DNA of 64,000 bases from Pedobacter punctiformis. Lineage in GTDB: Bacteria; Bacteroidota; Bacteroidia; Sphingobacteriales; Sphingobacteriaceae. The position numbers were made by a program, and so were the translations under genes. The stretch lies in the NCBI RefSeq assembly GCF_027213715.1, contig NZ_JAPWGM010000002.1, positions 663,975-727,974 on the forward strand, given 5' to 3'. Under the pieces are notes generated by a model. The model searched no databases and had not been told where the DNA came from. It saw nothing but the letters and a program-made list of their open reading frames with translations. Positions 43,327-53,715 of this stretch are shown one piece after another (the first letter of the stretch is position 1; the number at the start of each line of letters is the position of its first letter).

Positions 43327-44457
43327 ATGCAAATAGCAATTTTAGGTACAAGAGGAATTCCAAATCATTATGGTGGATTTGAGCAATTTGCTGAATATCT
43401 GGCTTTAGGATTAGTAAAAAGAGGGCATGAAGTAATCGTTTATAACTCACATAATCATCCATATAAAGAAACTACCTGGAATGGAGTTAAACTAATACAC
43501 ATTTTTGATCCGGAATTCAAATTTGGAACGATTGGACAGTTTATTTATGATTTTAATTGTATAAGAAATTTAAAAAAACATAATCTCGATGTTATCTTAC
43601 AGTTGGGCTATACCAGCAGTTCGGTATGGTACAAATTTCTTCCGGGTAAACCTGTACTCACTACAAATATGGACGGCTTGGAATGGAAAAGAACCAAATT
43701 TGGAAAACTGGTGCGCAAGTTTCTTCTGTTTGCCGAGAAATTAGCCGTCAAATCAAGTGATCATTTAATAAGTGATTCGATAGGCATACAAAAGTATATT
43801 AGTAAAAAATATAATGTTAATTCTACATATATTCCTTATGGCGCACATTCTTTTGATAATCCGGATGAAAATAAATTAGATGATTATAACGTGTCAAAGT
43901 ATCAATACAACATGCTTGTAGCACGATTAGAGCCCGAAAACAGTATAGAAACAATACTTGACGGAATGGCTAAGTCTGATACCGATAAATTATTCCTGGT
44001 AATTGGCAAACATCAAACAAAATATGGAGAATATTTAAAGGGCAAATATAAATCTTATAGCAAAATTAAATTCATCGGCGGTGTATATGATATAGAAATG
44101 CTAAATAACTTAAGATATTTTTCTAATTTATATTTTCATGGGCATACCGTAGGCGGAACAAACCCCTCTTTATTGGAGGCTATGGCTTCATCCAGTTTAA
44201 TTTCAGCAAACGACAATGATTTCAACAGATACATTCTTGGTGATGATGCCTTGTATTTTACAACACCTGATGAAGTTGCTGAACAACTAAATGACACAAA
44301 TAAATCATCAAAAAAATATCTGGATTTTGTTATCAACAACAATTTAAAAATAAAAGAACAGTTTAACTGGCCAAAAATAATAGATCAGTACGAACATCAT
44401 TTTTTTACAATAAATACTTTAAAAAAATCTAAGCTTCAAATTCATAATGAAAAATAA
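43327..44457 (+). CDS. Glycosyltransferase, DUF1972/GT4 type
   Basis: A 376-residue glycosyltransferase that opens the EPS cluster. The N-terminal DUF1972 region has ILGTRGIPNHYGGFEQFAEYLA and YNSHNHPYK; the C-terminal GT-B half has LVARLEPENSIETILDG and HGHTVGGTNPSLLEAMAS, the nucleotide-sugar site. It probably transfers a deoxyhexose or hexose to the lipid-linked repeat; the donor is unknown. A paralogue lies on the other strand at 60755. The stop overlaps the next gene by 11 bases. Confidence 0.88.
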   Translation: MQIAILGTRGIPNHYGGFEQFAEYLALGLVKRGHEVIVYNSHNHPYKETTWNGVKLIHIFDPEFKFGTIGQFIYDFNCIRNLKKHNLDVILQLGYTSSSVWYKFLPGKPVLTTNMDGLEWKRTKFGKLVRKFLLFAEKLAVKSSDHLISDSIGIQKYISKKYNVNSTYIPYGAHSFDNPDENKLDDYNVSKYQYNMLVARLEPENSIETILDGMAKSDTDKLFLVIGKHQTKYGEYLKGKYKSYSKIKFIGGVYDIEMLNNLRYFSNLYFHGHTVGGTNPSLLEAMASSSLISANDNDFNRYILGDDALYFTTPDEVAEQLNDTNKSSKKYLDFVINNNLKIKEQFNWPKIIDQYEHHFFTINTLKKSKLQIHNEK

Positions 44458-45223
44458 ACATAATTATTATCTACTGCTTTTATTGTCATGTTTGCTGTTC
44501 TCCTGTAGCGCATACAAGCAAGTACCTTATTTTCAAGATGCTGAGGCAAATTCAACGCTTCCCATCCAAAATTATTCTCCTTTGACTGTTCAAAAAAATG
44601 ATATCCTTGGAATAAACATTACCAGTTTAAACCCTGAGGCATCTGCAATTTTCAACAATAATTTAACAAGAACAAATGGAAGCAACTTTGATGTGAGCCC
44701 GGTTAACCCTGTTTTGGGTTATTTAGTGGATCAGGAAGGAAATATTAACTTACCCATACTTGGAGAAACCAAAGTTGCTGGAATGACCACCTCAGAGGTA
44801 CAGCAAAAAGTTTTTGCAAAAGTTTCATCATTATTAAAAGAAGCTAATGTAACGGTACGCATATTAAATTTTAAAGTTTCCGTTTTAGGTGATGTTGAGC
44901 ATCCTGGTGTTTTTCCAATTACGAATGAAAGGGTTACCGTTACTGAAGCTTTAGCACTTGCCGGCGATTTAAATATCACTGCAAAACGAGGCAATGTTAT
45001 CCTGATAAGAGAAATAGATGGACAAAGAACAATACTACCAATAGATTTAACCTCAAAAAGTGCTTTTACTTCCAATCATTATTATTTAAAAAATAATGAT
45101 GTTATATATGTTCAGCCAGGTAAAACAAAATATGCACAAGTTAGTCGTGGCTTCCAGACAGGAACTTTAATCGTTTCTGCACTATCAGTAATTGCCATCG
45201 TATTTTCCACTTTACATAAGTAA
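44447..45223 (+). CDS. Polysaccharide export outer-membrane lipoprotein (Wza-like)
   Basis: A 258-residue lipoprotein (lipobox LLFSC) of the Poly_export/SLBB family. The export domain is at ~45-130 (LTVQKNDILGINITSLNPEA, VDQEGNINLPILGETKVAGMT), followed by an SLBB domain (VSVLGDVEHPGVFPI) and a C-terminal hydrophobic helix. It would form the outer-membrane gate with the Wzc-like protein encoded next, 3 bases away. Confidence 0.93.
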   Translation: MKNKHNYYLLLLLSCLLFSCSAYKQVPYFQDAEANSTLPIQNYSPLTVQKNDILGINITSLNPEASAIFNNNLTRTNGSNFDVSPVNPVLGYLVDQEGNINLPILGETKVAGMTTSEVQQKVFAKVSSLLKEANVTVRILNFKVSVLGDVEHPGVFPITNERVTVTEALALAGDLNITAKRGNVILIREIDGQRTILPIDLTSKSAFTSNHYYLKNNDVIYVQPGKTKYAQVSRGFQTGTLIVSALSVIAIVFSTLHK

Positions 45224-45226
45224 TCG

Positions 45227-47437
45227 ATGAATAACAAAATATCAAATGGAATGAATTCGCAGGTTAAGAGTCAAAGTGTATTGACCATAATCTTGTTAAG
45301 ATATGTACCAAAATGGCGTCTTTTCTTAGCGAGTATAATCATTGCACTTTTAATCGCATTTATATACCTGAAAATTGTAAACCCGGTGTATGAAATTAAG
45401 GCATCGCTGGTGGTAGCGGATAAAGATAAAGTTGAAAAGCAAAAAGCCGCCCTGGATGAGATAGATCTGGCCAACACGTCTAAAAAGGTTGAGATTGAGA
45501 TGGAAGTGCTTAAATCGAGACCATTGATTAAAAAGGTAATAACAGATTTAAATGCCTGGTCTTCTTACTATGATTCAAACAAAAAGGAATTATACAACGC
45601 ATCGCCAATAGTTTACAAACCCATTGACAATCAACCTCTTTACAAAGGAATGGTGTACGTAAAAATACTGGATGCAAGCAATATCGAATTGACTTTAGGC
45701 ACAAATACCATCAAAACCGGTTTCGATAAGGCATTTAAAAGTGCTATTGGATTGGGAATGATTAAAAGTACAAAATCCATTAAAAACTATATCGGTTCTA
45801 CAATTGGGATGAATTTTGAGAATGCAGAAGATGTGATTACAAAATATCAATCAAATCTTGAAACGAGGCTTGTTGATAAATTGGCCCCTATAATTGAATT
45901 AAGTTATAAAGATCAAAATAAGGAAAGAGGAAAGGATTTTTTAAATTATTTAATTGCAGAATACAAGAATAACAGTACCGACGAAAAAAACAAACTTATA
46001 AAAAACACTTTGTCATTTATTGATGAGCGTTTGGGTTTGTTAAGTGGCGAATTAACTACAGTTGAAAAGGATATTGAGGGTTACAAAAGTAGCAGGGGAT
46101 TAACCGATATTTCAGCTGAATCGAACATTTATTTACAAAACATGCAGTCAAATGATGGTAAATTAAATGAGGTTAATGTTCAACTGCAGGTAATTGAAGG
46201 TATAGAAAACGCCATTAACAAAAATAGTGTGCCTGCCACTATTGGTATTGAAGACAAGGGTTTAGTTAACCTGATTGATCAATTGTCCAGACTTCAGCTT
46301 GAGCGTAATAAATTACTGGCTACCACACCGGAAACAAACTATTTATTTGCGCCCATTAAAGAGCAAATACAAACGACAACATCAGCCATTAGAGAAAACG
46401 TAAAAAACATAAAGCTATCGCTTCTGGGCATGAAAAGTAGCTTGCAAAATGTTAATACAAGGGTAGAATCTTCTATTAAAAGTTTGCCTGGTCAGGAACG
46501 TGGTTACATCAGCATTAAAAGACAACAGGGCATTAAGGAAAATTTATATACCTATCTTCTGCAAAAACGGGAAGAAGTTGCGTTAAGTTACGCTACAACA
46601 TTGGCCAGCGCAAATATTATTGAAATGGCTTATGTAAATGCTGCTGTATGGCCAAAAAAATCTTTTGTTTATGCAATTGCATTAATTATAGCCTTAATAA
46701 TCACTGCATCAATTATTTTTATAAGAGAAATATTTAGTAACACAATCTCTTTTCCAGCTGAAGTTGAAGATACGATAGAAAAGCCTATTTTAAGTGAAAT
46801 TACTTCTCAAAAAAATGGCAAATCATTAGCCCTACTGGGTGGTGATCCTACCCTTTCACAACAATTCCGTGTACTTAGAAGTGAAATAGATTACTTACAC
46901 GAAAATAAAGAAAAAGGACGCATCACGGTCATAACTTCAAGCAAACCTGGCGAAGGCAAGAGTTTTATAGCTTCTAACCTATCCGCCTCTCTTGCTTCTT
47001 CTGGTCGAAAAACAATTGTAATAGAACTAAATTTGCAATCGCCTTGTTTTGTAGAATTGTTCCAATTACCAAATGGAAAGCCAGGTATTACAAATTTCTT
47101 AAATAAAAAGGTTTCAATAAATGAAATTCTCCAACACTCAAAAATAGAAAACCTGGATGTAATTACCTCTGGCGAGGTAGCGAAAAATCCTTCAGAACTT
47201 ATTGAGAGTAAATTGATACTGGAGTTATTAAGCCACTTAACAACAATTTATGATGACATTATCATAGATACACCTGCTCTAAAAGTTTATACAGATGTTT
47301 ACGCTTTTGCTTCGCAGGCAGGATTAACATTATTTGTGATTAGAAAGAATGTTACAAAAAAATCTGAGTTAAGTTTTGTTAATAAATTATTTAATGAAGG
47401 CCGCTTGCCTAAATTAAATCTTATTCTTAATGGATAA
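45227..47437 (+). CDS. Wzc-like polysaccharide co-polymerase / BY-kinase homologue
   Basis: A 736-residue inner-membrane protein. Helices near 28-50 and 480-500 flank a Wzz-type periplasmic coiled-coil region, and residues ~545-736 form the BY-kinase-like domain. Walker A is normal (SSKPGEGKS) and Walker B is DDIIIDTPAL, but the Walker A-prime motif, usually h-D-x-D, reads VIELNL, and the C-terminal Tyr cluster is absent as the protein ends at KLNLILNG. It should control chain length and export; kinase activity is doubtful. Confidence 0.9.
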   Translation: MNNKISNGMNSQVKSQSVLTIILLRYVPKWRLFLASIIIALLIAFIYLKIVNPVYEIKASLVVADKDKVEKQKAALDEIDLANTSKKVEIEMEVLKSRPLIKKVITDLNAWSSYYDSNKKELYNASPIVYKPIDNQPLYKGMVYVKILDASNIELTLGTNTIKTGFDKAFKSAIGLGMIKSTKSIKNYIGSTIGMNFENAEDVITKYQSNLETRLVDKLAPIIELSYKDQNKERGKDFLNYLIAEYKNNSTDEKNKLIKNTLSFIDERLGLLSGELTTVEKDIEGYKSSRGLTDISAESNIYLQNMQSNDGKLNEVNVQLQVIEGIENAINKNSVPATIGIEDKGLVNLIDQLSRLQLERNKLLATTPETNYLFAPIKEQIQTTTSAIRENVKNIKLSLLGMKSSLQNVNTRVESSIKSLPGQERGYISIKRQQGIKENLYTYLLQKREEVALSYATTLASANIIEMAYVNAAVWPKKSFVYAIALIIALIITASIIFIREIFSNTISFPAEVEDTIEKPILSEITSQKNGKSLALLGGDPTLSQQFRVLRSEIDYLHENKEKGRITVITSSKPGEGKSFIASNLSASLASSGRKTIVIELNLQSPCFVELFQLPNGKPGITNFLNKKVSINEILQHSKIENLDVITSGEVAKNPSELIESKLILELLSHLTTIYDDIIIDTPALKVYTDVYAFASQAGLTLFVIRKNVTKKSELSFVNKLFNEGRLPKLNLILNG

Positions 47438-47467
47438 AACCTGGGTAGTTAAATAATTAAGAAAATA

Positions 47468-48775
47468 ATGGACATTAAAAATATAATAAGCCTTCTTTCT
47501 GTATTTAGCTATTTCATTTTTGTTTTAATGGGAACTGATATAAAAAAGAATTATTTATTATATGCAGTTTTTCTCTTTCCATTTATGGATCTATTTATAA
47601 CCACTCAAGATTGGGGCGGTTATAAAGTATTTGACATCATAAGCTATTTTACAGTGATTCTATTAATTGGGAAGCCTAAAAATTTGATCAGTTTAAGAAC
47701 CTTTTATACTGCTGTAAGCCTATTGTTAATGGTGGTTTTAATCATTGGAGGTTTACATTCCGAATTTATTGCCAGGTCTTTTGTTTTCTTATCTCAATTT
47801 ATAACTGTATTTATTTATGCGAGTATATTAGTCAGACAATTGCATCAGGAACCTACCTTTATTTACGACGTTTTAAAAGGACTTAAATTTTCCTGTTTAT
47901 TTTCATTGGCATTTTTAGCAATGCAATTAATTTTCGGTCTGTCTGTAGCACTTTATAAACTTAATCTTAACGCATCTGCATACGATTCAATTATAAGATA
48001 CCCCAGTTACTTTGAGGATCCTCAGAAATACGGACAGTTTTTAGCCATGAGCAGTTTTATATTTTTAATTGAAAACCCAGCCAAAAAAATAAACAGTTTA
48101 ATCAATCCGGCTTTATTTTTTCTTGTCATAGTTGCTCTTTTTTTAACAGGGGTTCGGGCAGCCTTTACGGGGTTATGTGTAGGCATGATTATCATATTTA
48201 TATTTGGAGATAAAAAATATAAATTATTGGGCATCGCCTGCACTGCAGTTGTTATCATAACAGCAGTATTTTTCTCCAATCATTTTGCCATATTTAACAG
48301 AGGTGCGGATGTTAACGATACGGCCAGTGTTAGATATGCTTATTGGGCAGGTGCTTTTAAAATATTTCTTCAAAACCCTTTTCTTGGCATAGGTATTGGC
48401 AATTATCAAAGTTATGTTTCTTTACATTCACAAGACCAGTTCTGGCTTTTTTTCGGAACGTACGAATACATGGATCATCCGGAGAGTGGCTACCTTAAAC
48501 TATTAGTCGAGTTTGGAGTTCTTGGATTTATATTACTTCTGTTCTTAATATTTCTACCCATAATTAATGCATTCAGAGTGATTATAAACCCGGTTTTCGC
48601 TAATGAAAAAAAATTATTATTGTTTGTTTCTGCTAGTCTTATTTGTTGGTTAGTTGCATTTGTAACCGTTTATTCATTTAGTGATTTAAGAATAGGAATA
48701 TTTGTGGTAACACTTGTTTCAATCTTGATATCACCTCCTCATATTTCCCCATTTTATACTTCCGATGAAATTTAG
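47468..48775 (+). CDS. O-antigen ligase-like polysaccharide polymerase (Wzy type)
   Basis: A 435-residue membrane protein with about 11 helices. The large periplasmic loop and following helix contain GIGIGNYQSYV and DHPESGYLKLLVEFGVLGF, the pattern of the Wzy_C/WaaL family (GxGxxxF... H..yl..l.E.G). It probably polymerises the EPS repeat at the periplasmic face. It overlaps the flippase gene by 11 bases. Confidence 0.85.
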   Translation: MDIKNIISLLSVFSYFIFVLMGTDIKKNYLLYAVFLFPFMDLFITTQDWGGYKVFDIISYFTVILLIGKPKNLISLRTFYTAVSLLLMVVLIIGGLHSEFIARSFVFLSQFITVFIYASILVRQLHQEPTFIYDVLKGLKFSCLFSLAFLAMQLIFGLSVALYKLNLNASAYDSIIRYPSYFEDPQKYGQFLAMSSFIFLIENPAKKINSLINPALFFLVIVALFLTGVRAAFTGLCVGMIIIFIFGDKKYKLLGIACTAVVIITAVFFSNHFAIFNRGADVNDTASVRYAYWAGAFKIFLQNPFLGIGIGNYQSYVSLHSQDQFWLFFGTYEYMDHPESGYLKLLVEFGVLGFILLLFLIFLPIINAFRVIINPVFANEKKLLLFVSASLICWLVAFVTVYSFSDLRIGIFVVTLVSILISPPHISPFYTSDEI

Positions 48776-50198
48776 TTCTGCGATACTGAAGATAAATGAA
48801 TCTCCGGTTCTCAAAAATAGTATTTGGGGATTGGCATCAAGCGTTACGCAAAACGTTTTGCTCAGTTTGTTCTTTGTAATAGTGGCCAGAAAGTATTCCA
48901 CATTTGATTTTGCTCAGTTTTTAATTGCAAATACATTATATCAAATCGTAGCTGCTTTTTCTACGCTGGGTTTAGGCCAATGGTTTGTTCGGGAATACCT
49001 GATTAGTGAAGATAAAAAATCCCTGATCAGTAAATTTTTAAAGATTCAATTCTATTCCGGCACTTTTTTTTACCTCATTAATTTAGCATTAGCCTATTCT
49101 ATTTATGATGGCAATCTGGTTAGAGAATTATCAATTGTATTGGGGATAAATGTTGTTTTCGACAATATTATTTTTGCAATAAAAAGTTTAAATATTGCCG
49201 ATTTTGAACAACAAAAAACATTTAGAATTTTATTAATAGATGCTGTTTTAAGATTTTTGATTGGGGTTGTATTAATGTTTTATCCAATGCCAATGATGGT
49301 TTTATGCCTAATGATTGTTGCTGTACGTTTTGCTACGCTCTATCTATTTATAAATATTGGGGTAAAACACCTGGTAAATTTTACAACTATACTTAAAACC
49401 AAAGTAAGCTATTCAGACTTAAAAACCCTCATTTCTAACAATTGGTCTTTCATTGTAATAGGAAGCATCTCCATCATATACTGGAGAATAGCGAGTATTA
49501 TTATTTCTAAATTATTAACAGATACGGACGTTGCCAATTATGAAATTTCATTCAAAATATTTTTGCTTGCGCAGTTAGTTCCACTAATATTATCATCCTC
49601 CGTATTTCCATCGCTTGTAAAACTTTTCGAATTGCCAGATAAGACTGATTTTCAGGTACATTACAGGAAATTTTACATGATTTATTTAATTTTTGGATTA
49701 GCATCATTCACTTTCATTTTTTCTTTTTCCAGTTTACTAATCCCTTTCGCGTTCGGTTCTACCTATATAGAAACTTCAAAGTATACCGCTGAAATGTTTC
49801 TGACTATGATTGTGTTTCCAACCTTTTTACTACAAGCTAATGTATTGATAGCAATGAAGCTGGAAAAGTTAGATATGCTTTTAAATATCATAGGAATCTT
49901 CGTCTATTTAGTACTAACATTTATAGGATTTTCTTATGTTAAATCTTTGAGCGTAATAAATTATTCAATTTTTATTTCTTTCGTTGTTTTACACATCATT
50001 CAGGATATCATACTGATCAAAAGGCGCATTATTACTTTAAAATACTCAATACTTGTTTATTTCTCTATAACCAGCATCGTATTATTGTACATATTCCTAT
50101 CCGATACGATAAACCCATATCTATTATTTACAGTATTTTGGTTATTGCTTCTGGTGGTTGGTTTATCAGTAAAAGGAATTTTTAAACGCATTTTTTAA
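48765..50198 (+). CDS. Wzx-type polysaccharide flippase
   Basis: A 477-residue membrane protein with about 13-14 helices of the MATE/MOP flippase family. The N-terminus KNSIWGLASSVTQNVLLSLFFVIVARKYS and GLGQWFVREYLISEDK are typical. It would carry the undecaprenyl-linked repeat across the inner membrane to Wzy. Confidence 0.88.
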   Translation: MKFSSAILKINESPVLKNSIWGLASSVTQNVLLSLFFVIVARKYSTFDFAQFLIANTLYQIVAAFSTLGLGQWFVREYLISEDKKSLISKFLKIQFYSGTFFYLINLALAYSIYDGNLVRELSIVLGINVVFDNIIFAIKSLNIADFEQQKTFRILLIDAVLRFLIGVVLMFYPMPMMVLCLMIVAVRFATLYLFINIGVKHLVNFTTILKTKVSYSDLKTLISNNWSFIVIGSISIIYWRIASIIISKLLTDTDVANYEISFKIFLLAQLVPLILSSSVFPSLVKLFELPDKTDFQVHYRKFYMIYLIFGLASFTFIFSFSSLLIPFAFGSTYIETSKYTAEMFLTMIVFPTFLLQANVLIAMKLEKLDMLLNIIGIFVYLVLTFIGFSYVKSLSVINYSIFISFVVLHIIQDIILIKRRIITLKYSILVYFSITSIVLLYIFLSDTINPYLLFTVFWLLLLVVGLSVKGIFKRIF

Positions 50199-50229
50199 AC
50201 ATACAAATACCGACTCGAAACTTAATTTA

Positions 50230-51381
50230 ATGAAAAATCAGAATTTAAATATCTTAATGCTGCATAGTTCTTCCGATGTTTATGGAGCGAGTAAAATTTT
50301 CTTGATTACCGCTTCTCTGCTTAAAAAAAATAACTATAATGTAACGGCGGTGCTTTCTGATGATGGGCCATTGATACAGCAATTAAGAGACCTGCAGATT
50401 GAAGTTATTATATTAAAATTAGGTATTTTAAGACGCAAGTATTTCAATATAAGCGGATTAATTAACCGGTATTCGGCCTTTAGCACCGCCAGGAAAAAAC
50501 TGGTTGAAATTATAAAGCAAAAAAAAATTGGCACTGTATATTCTAATACGGCAGGTGTTTTGGTTGGTGCTTTTGCAGCTAAAAAGTGTAATGTTAAGCA
50601 TATTTGGCACATTCATGAGATTATTGAAAAGCCTGCTTTATTTAGTTTAATCATTGGGAAGGTTATCAACAATTACAGCGATAAAGTATTGGTTGTATCT
50701 GAAGAGGTAAAAAAACATTGGTCGAAACACATCAGTGTAAATAAAATTTTGACAATCCACAATGGCTTGGATTATTCAGAATATTCAATTGGGGAATCAT
50801 CTATCCGGGAAGAATTAAATATTCAGCCCAACGAAGTCTTAATTGGTATGGTTGGAAGAGTAAATGCGTGGAAAGGACAAAAATACTTTCTGGAACTGGC
50901 TACTGGGCTCACCAAACAATTTAATAACATCAAGTTTTTAATGGCTGGTGATGCTTACCCCGGGTATGAATATCTCCAGGATGAACTGAAAGAAATAATA
51001 ATAAATAGCGGACTTCAGCATACGGTTTTAGATTTAGGTTTCAGGAAAGACATTCCAAATATTTTAAAAGGTTTAGACATTTTTATATTACCCTCTATTT
51101 TACCAGATCCTTTACCAACAGTGGTATTGGAAGCCATGGCCAGCCATAAACCTGTTGTTGCAACAGAGCATGGTGGCGCATTAGAAATGGTAGATAATAT
51201 GAATACCGGCATTCTAATTCCATGGAATGATGCTGAAACTGCAGTTAAACGCTTTTCTTATTTAATAACTGATTCGCAGGCCCGCGAAAAAATGGGAAAT
51301 AATGCCACTAAAAGAGTTCACGAGTTTTTCTCAAAGGAGCGTTATGAAAAAAGCATTTTAGATGCTTTGAAATTCAATTAA
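50230..51381 (+). CDS. Glycosyltransferase family 4
   Basis: A 383-residue GT-B enzyme. The start has MLHSSSDVYGASKIFL (acceptor side) and the C-terminal half has IGMVGRVNAWKGQKYFLELA and PLPTVVLEAMASHKPVVATEHGGALEMV, the E-x7-E donor motif. It adds one sugar of the EPS repeat; the sugar is unknown. Confidence 0.92.
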   Translation: MKNQNLNILMLHSSSDVYGASKIFLITASLLKKNNYNVTAVLSDDGPLIQQLRDLQIEVIILKLGILRRKYFNISGLINRYSAFSTARKKLVEIIKQKKIGTVYSNTAGVLVGAFAAKKCNVKHIWHIHEIIEKPALFSLIIGKVINNYSDKVLVVSEEVKKHWSKHISVNKILTIHNGLDYSEYSIGESSIREELNIQPNEVLIGMVGRVNAWKGQKYFLELATGLTKQFNNIKFLMAGDAYPGYEYLQDELKEIIINSGLQHTVLDLGFRKDIPNILKGLDIFILPSILPDPLPTVVLEAMASHKPVVATEHGGALEMVDNMNTGILIPWNDAETAVKRFSYLITDSQAREKMGNNATKRVHEFFSKERYEKSILDALKFN

Positions 51382-51396
51382 TTAAAAGAAAAGTAA

Positions 51397-52401
51397 ATGA
51401 AAGAACTATCCATTATTGTTCCCGTATATAATAAAGCTCAATATCTTGATGTTTGTATTGAATCAATATTAAAGCAATCCATTTCTGATTTCGAGCTGAT
51501 TTTGGTTAATGATGGATCTACAGATAATAGTGGAGAAAGATGTGATGAATTTGCAAAAAAAGATGATAGAATAATTGTCATACATCAAGTTAATAAGGGG
51601 GTATCATCGGCACGAAATGCAGGCTTAAAAGTGGCAAAAGGCCAGTATATTGGTTTTGTTGATGCCGATGATGTTTTGTATACCAGGATGTATGAAGTTT
51701 TAATCAGTAACATCAAAAAGTACGATGCCGATATTTCAATGTGCGGAGTAAGAAGGGTTTCTCCAGGCAAAGTTCAATTGTACGGCGGTAACAATACCAT
51801 AAAAACTTACACCCGGGATGAAGGCATAACAGGGTTATTTAGTGGTGAAATTTTGTTGAGCAATTACGATAAAATTTATAAAAAGGAAACCGTTCAGGAA
51901 ATTCTTTTTGCACCAACATTGTCAATATTTGAAGATGCGTACTATAACTTTGAAGCGTTAAAAGCTGCAACCAAAACGGTTTATGACGACACCATTTTGT
52001 ATGATTACATGATTAGAGATAGTTCTCTCAGTCAAGCCGCATTTAGTCAGAAATATATGAAGGCATTACTTCTTACCAAAGAAATAGTAAACACCTGCAA
52101 AAAAGAGCTTCAAAATCATGTGGAAGAAGCAAAGGCTTTCGATTTTAATATAAACATGATAAACCTGAATATGATTCTCGTAGAATCCAGCAAAACACAT
52201 TATCAGGATTATAACATCATTAAAGCAAACCTCCGGAATTATAATAATTTTTATAAGGGGAACCAGTATGTAAGCAAAAGGTACAAATACGGATATACCC
52301 TTTTTAGATTTTCACCTTTGCTTTACACCAGGATTTTGAAATTTTATAGTGCTTTAACAAATTCTGAACACTTAAACAGGAAAAAAAAACTTTCTCAATA
52401 A
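51397..52401 (+). CDS. Glycosyltransferase family 2
   Basis: A 334-residue GT-A enzyme with SIIVPVYNKAQYL, LVNDGSTDNSGERCDEFA, GVSSARNAGL and the DxD metal motif in FVDADDV. The C-terminal ~120 residues are uncharacterised. It lies 15 bases after the GT4 gene and 21 before the acyltransferase, in the same run. Confidence 0.92.
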   Translation: MKELSIIVPVYNKAQYLDVCIESILKQSISDFELILVNDGSTDNSGERCDEFAKKDDRIIVIHQVNKGVSSARNAGLKVAKGQYIGFVDADDVLYTRMYEVLISNIKKYDADISMCGVRRVSPGKVQLYGGNNTIKTYTRDEGITGLFSGEILLSNYDKIYKKETVQEILFAPTLSIFEDAYYNFEALKAATKTVYDDTILYDYMIRDSSLSQAAFSQKYMKALLLTKEIVNTCKKELQNHVEEAKAFDFNINMINLNMILVESSKTHYQDYNIIKANLRNYNNFYKGNQYVSKRYKYGYTLFRFSPLLYTRILKFYSALTNSEHLNRKKKLSQ

Positions 52402-52422
52402 TATAACAAATTCAATATCTGC

Positions 52423-53004
52423 ATGGAAGATTTTAATAATATATCAAATAATATTGTACAAGAAAAGACATATAATATTTTTCAAGACTGGAAAATAAAC
52501 AAGGGAAATATTAAAGGACGGATAGTATTGGTTTTGTATCGGCTTGCCTCACTAATAAGAAGCAAAAAAATACTTGTTATATTCTTTTTTTGGTACCTCC
52601 TATTTTACCGGATTTTTGTTGAGTGGTTCTTAAATATTGAACTGCACTGGAACTCTAATATTGGTAAAGGGCTTAGATTAGAGCATGGGCACGGAACGGT
52701 TATACATGGCGATGCTACTTTAGGAAATTACTGTACAATCAGACATTTAACAACTATTGGAATAATAAAACATGAAGATGGAAGTTACAGTACCGCACCA
52801 AAGCTAGGCAACAATGTAGATGTGGGTGCTAGCGTAACGATTATTGGAAGTGTTAATATTGGAGACAACGCTTTAATTGGAGCAGCCTCTCTGGTTGTTA
52901 GAGATATTCCGGCAAACACTACGGCCTTAGGCAATCCGGCACGCGTTATTAAAAGGCATAACGAAGCAGAACCGTTTAAACAACCATCGCATGGCACTGA
53001 ATAA
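52423..53004 (+). CDS. Serine acetyltransferase-like (CysE/EpsC-type) LbH acyltransferase
   Basis: A 193-residue left-handed beta-helix transferase. The N-terminal hydrophobic segment [20 protein letters not shown] suggests membrane contact. The hexapeptide part has [19 protein letters not shown] with the catalytic His region, then [29 protein letters not shown] and the closing [10 protein letters not shown]. In EPS clusters such proteins usually O-acylate a sugar instead of serine. It overlaps the next acyltransferase by 14 bases. Confidence 0.85.
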   Translation: MEDFNNISNNIVQEKTYNIFQDWKINKGNIKGRIVLVLYRLASLIRSKKILVIFFFWYLLFYRIFVEWFLNIELHWNSNIGKGLRLEHGHGTVIHGDATLGNYCTIRHLTTIGIIKHEDGSYSTAPKLGNNVDVGASVTIIGSVNIGDNALIGAASLVVRDIPANTTALGNPARVIKRHNEAEPFKQPSHGTE

Positions 53005-53668
53005 ATACATCACGCAACTAAAAAACAGATTTTCAGGGTGGTCCAACCGGGATATATTTACCACCATGTTAACGATCCTAACTTATATTTTAAGAGGTTG
53101 TTATGCCAGGCTATTTATGGGTAAAACGAAGGGCCTGGTAATGATTGGAAAGGGAACAAACATTCGATATGCTAATCATTTATATGCTGGCAACGATTTA
53201 ATCATTGAAGATTATGCGGAAGTTAATTGTATGTCATCAAGAAACATTACAATCGGTAACCGGGTAACCATCGGGCGTTTTGCCATTATCCGGCCATCTA
53301 ATGCTTATGGAGGTGAGGTAGGCGAAGGACTTAGAATAGGAAATAATTCCAGCATTGGCACCTACAATTACATTGGTTGTTCGGGATTTATTGACATAGG
53401 CAACAACGTTATGATGGGCCCCCGGGTAGGTCTTTTTGCTGAAAATCATAAGTTTGAAAGAACTGATATTCCAATGCACGAACAAGGAGTTGAGAGAGAA
53501 TTTATTACGATAGAGGATGATTGTTGGATCGGGACAAATAGTGTGATATTATCCGGAGTAACCATTGGTAAAGGATCAATTATTGCAGCAGGCAGTGTGG
53601 TAACTAAAAGTGTTGAACCCTATAGCATTATGGGTGGAGTTCCGGCCAAATTAATAAAGAAAAGATAA
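52991..53668 (+). CDS. WcaF/WbbJ-like LbH acyltransferase
   Basis: A 225-residue left-handed beta-helix acyltransferase. Hexapeptide turns include [26 protein letters not shown], the catalytic His in [18 protein letters not shown], and [23 protein letters not shown]. The end [18 protein letters not shown] is typical. It probably acetylates or otherwise acylates the EPS repeat. Confidence 0.88.
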   Translation: MALNKYITQLKNRFSGWSNRDIFTTMLTILTYILRGCYARLFMGKTKGLVMIGKGTNIRYANHLYAGNDLIIEDYAEVNCMSSRNITIGNRVTIGRFAIIRPSNAYGGEVGEGLRIGNNSSIGTYNYIGCSGFIDIGNNVMMGPRVGLFAENHKFERTDIPMHEQGVEREFITIEDDCWIGTNSVILSGVTIGKGSIIAAGSVVTKSVEPYSIMGGVPAKLIKKR

Positions 53669-53715
53669 ATAAAAGCTTTAAAAATAATTGAAATAGACTT
53701 GAAGTAAACTATTAG

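Noticed and set aside
44731..45075. Minus-strand open frame of 114 codons
   Set aside because: It is antisense to the Wza-like export gene, whose SLBB domain is clearly real.
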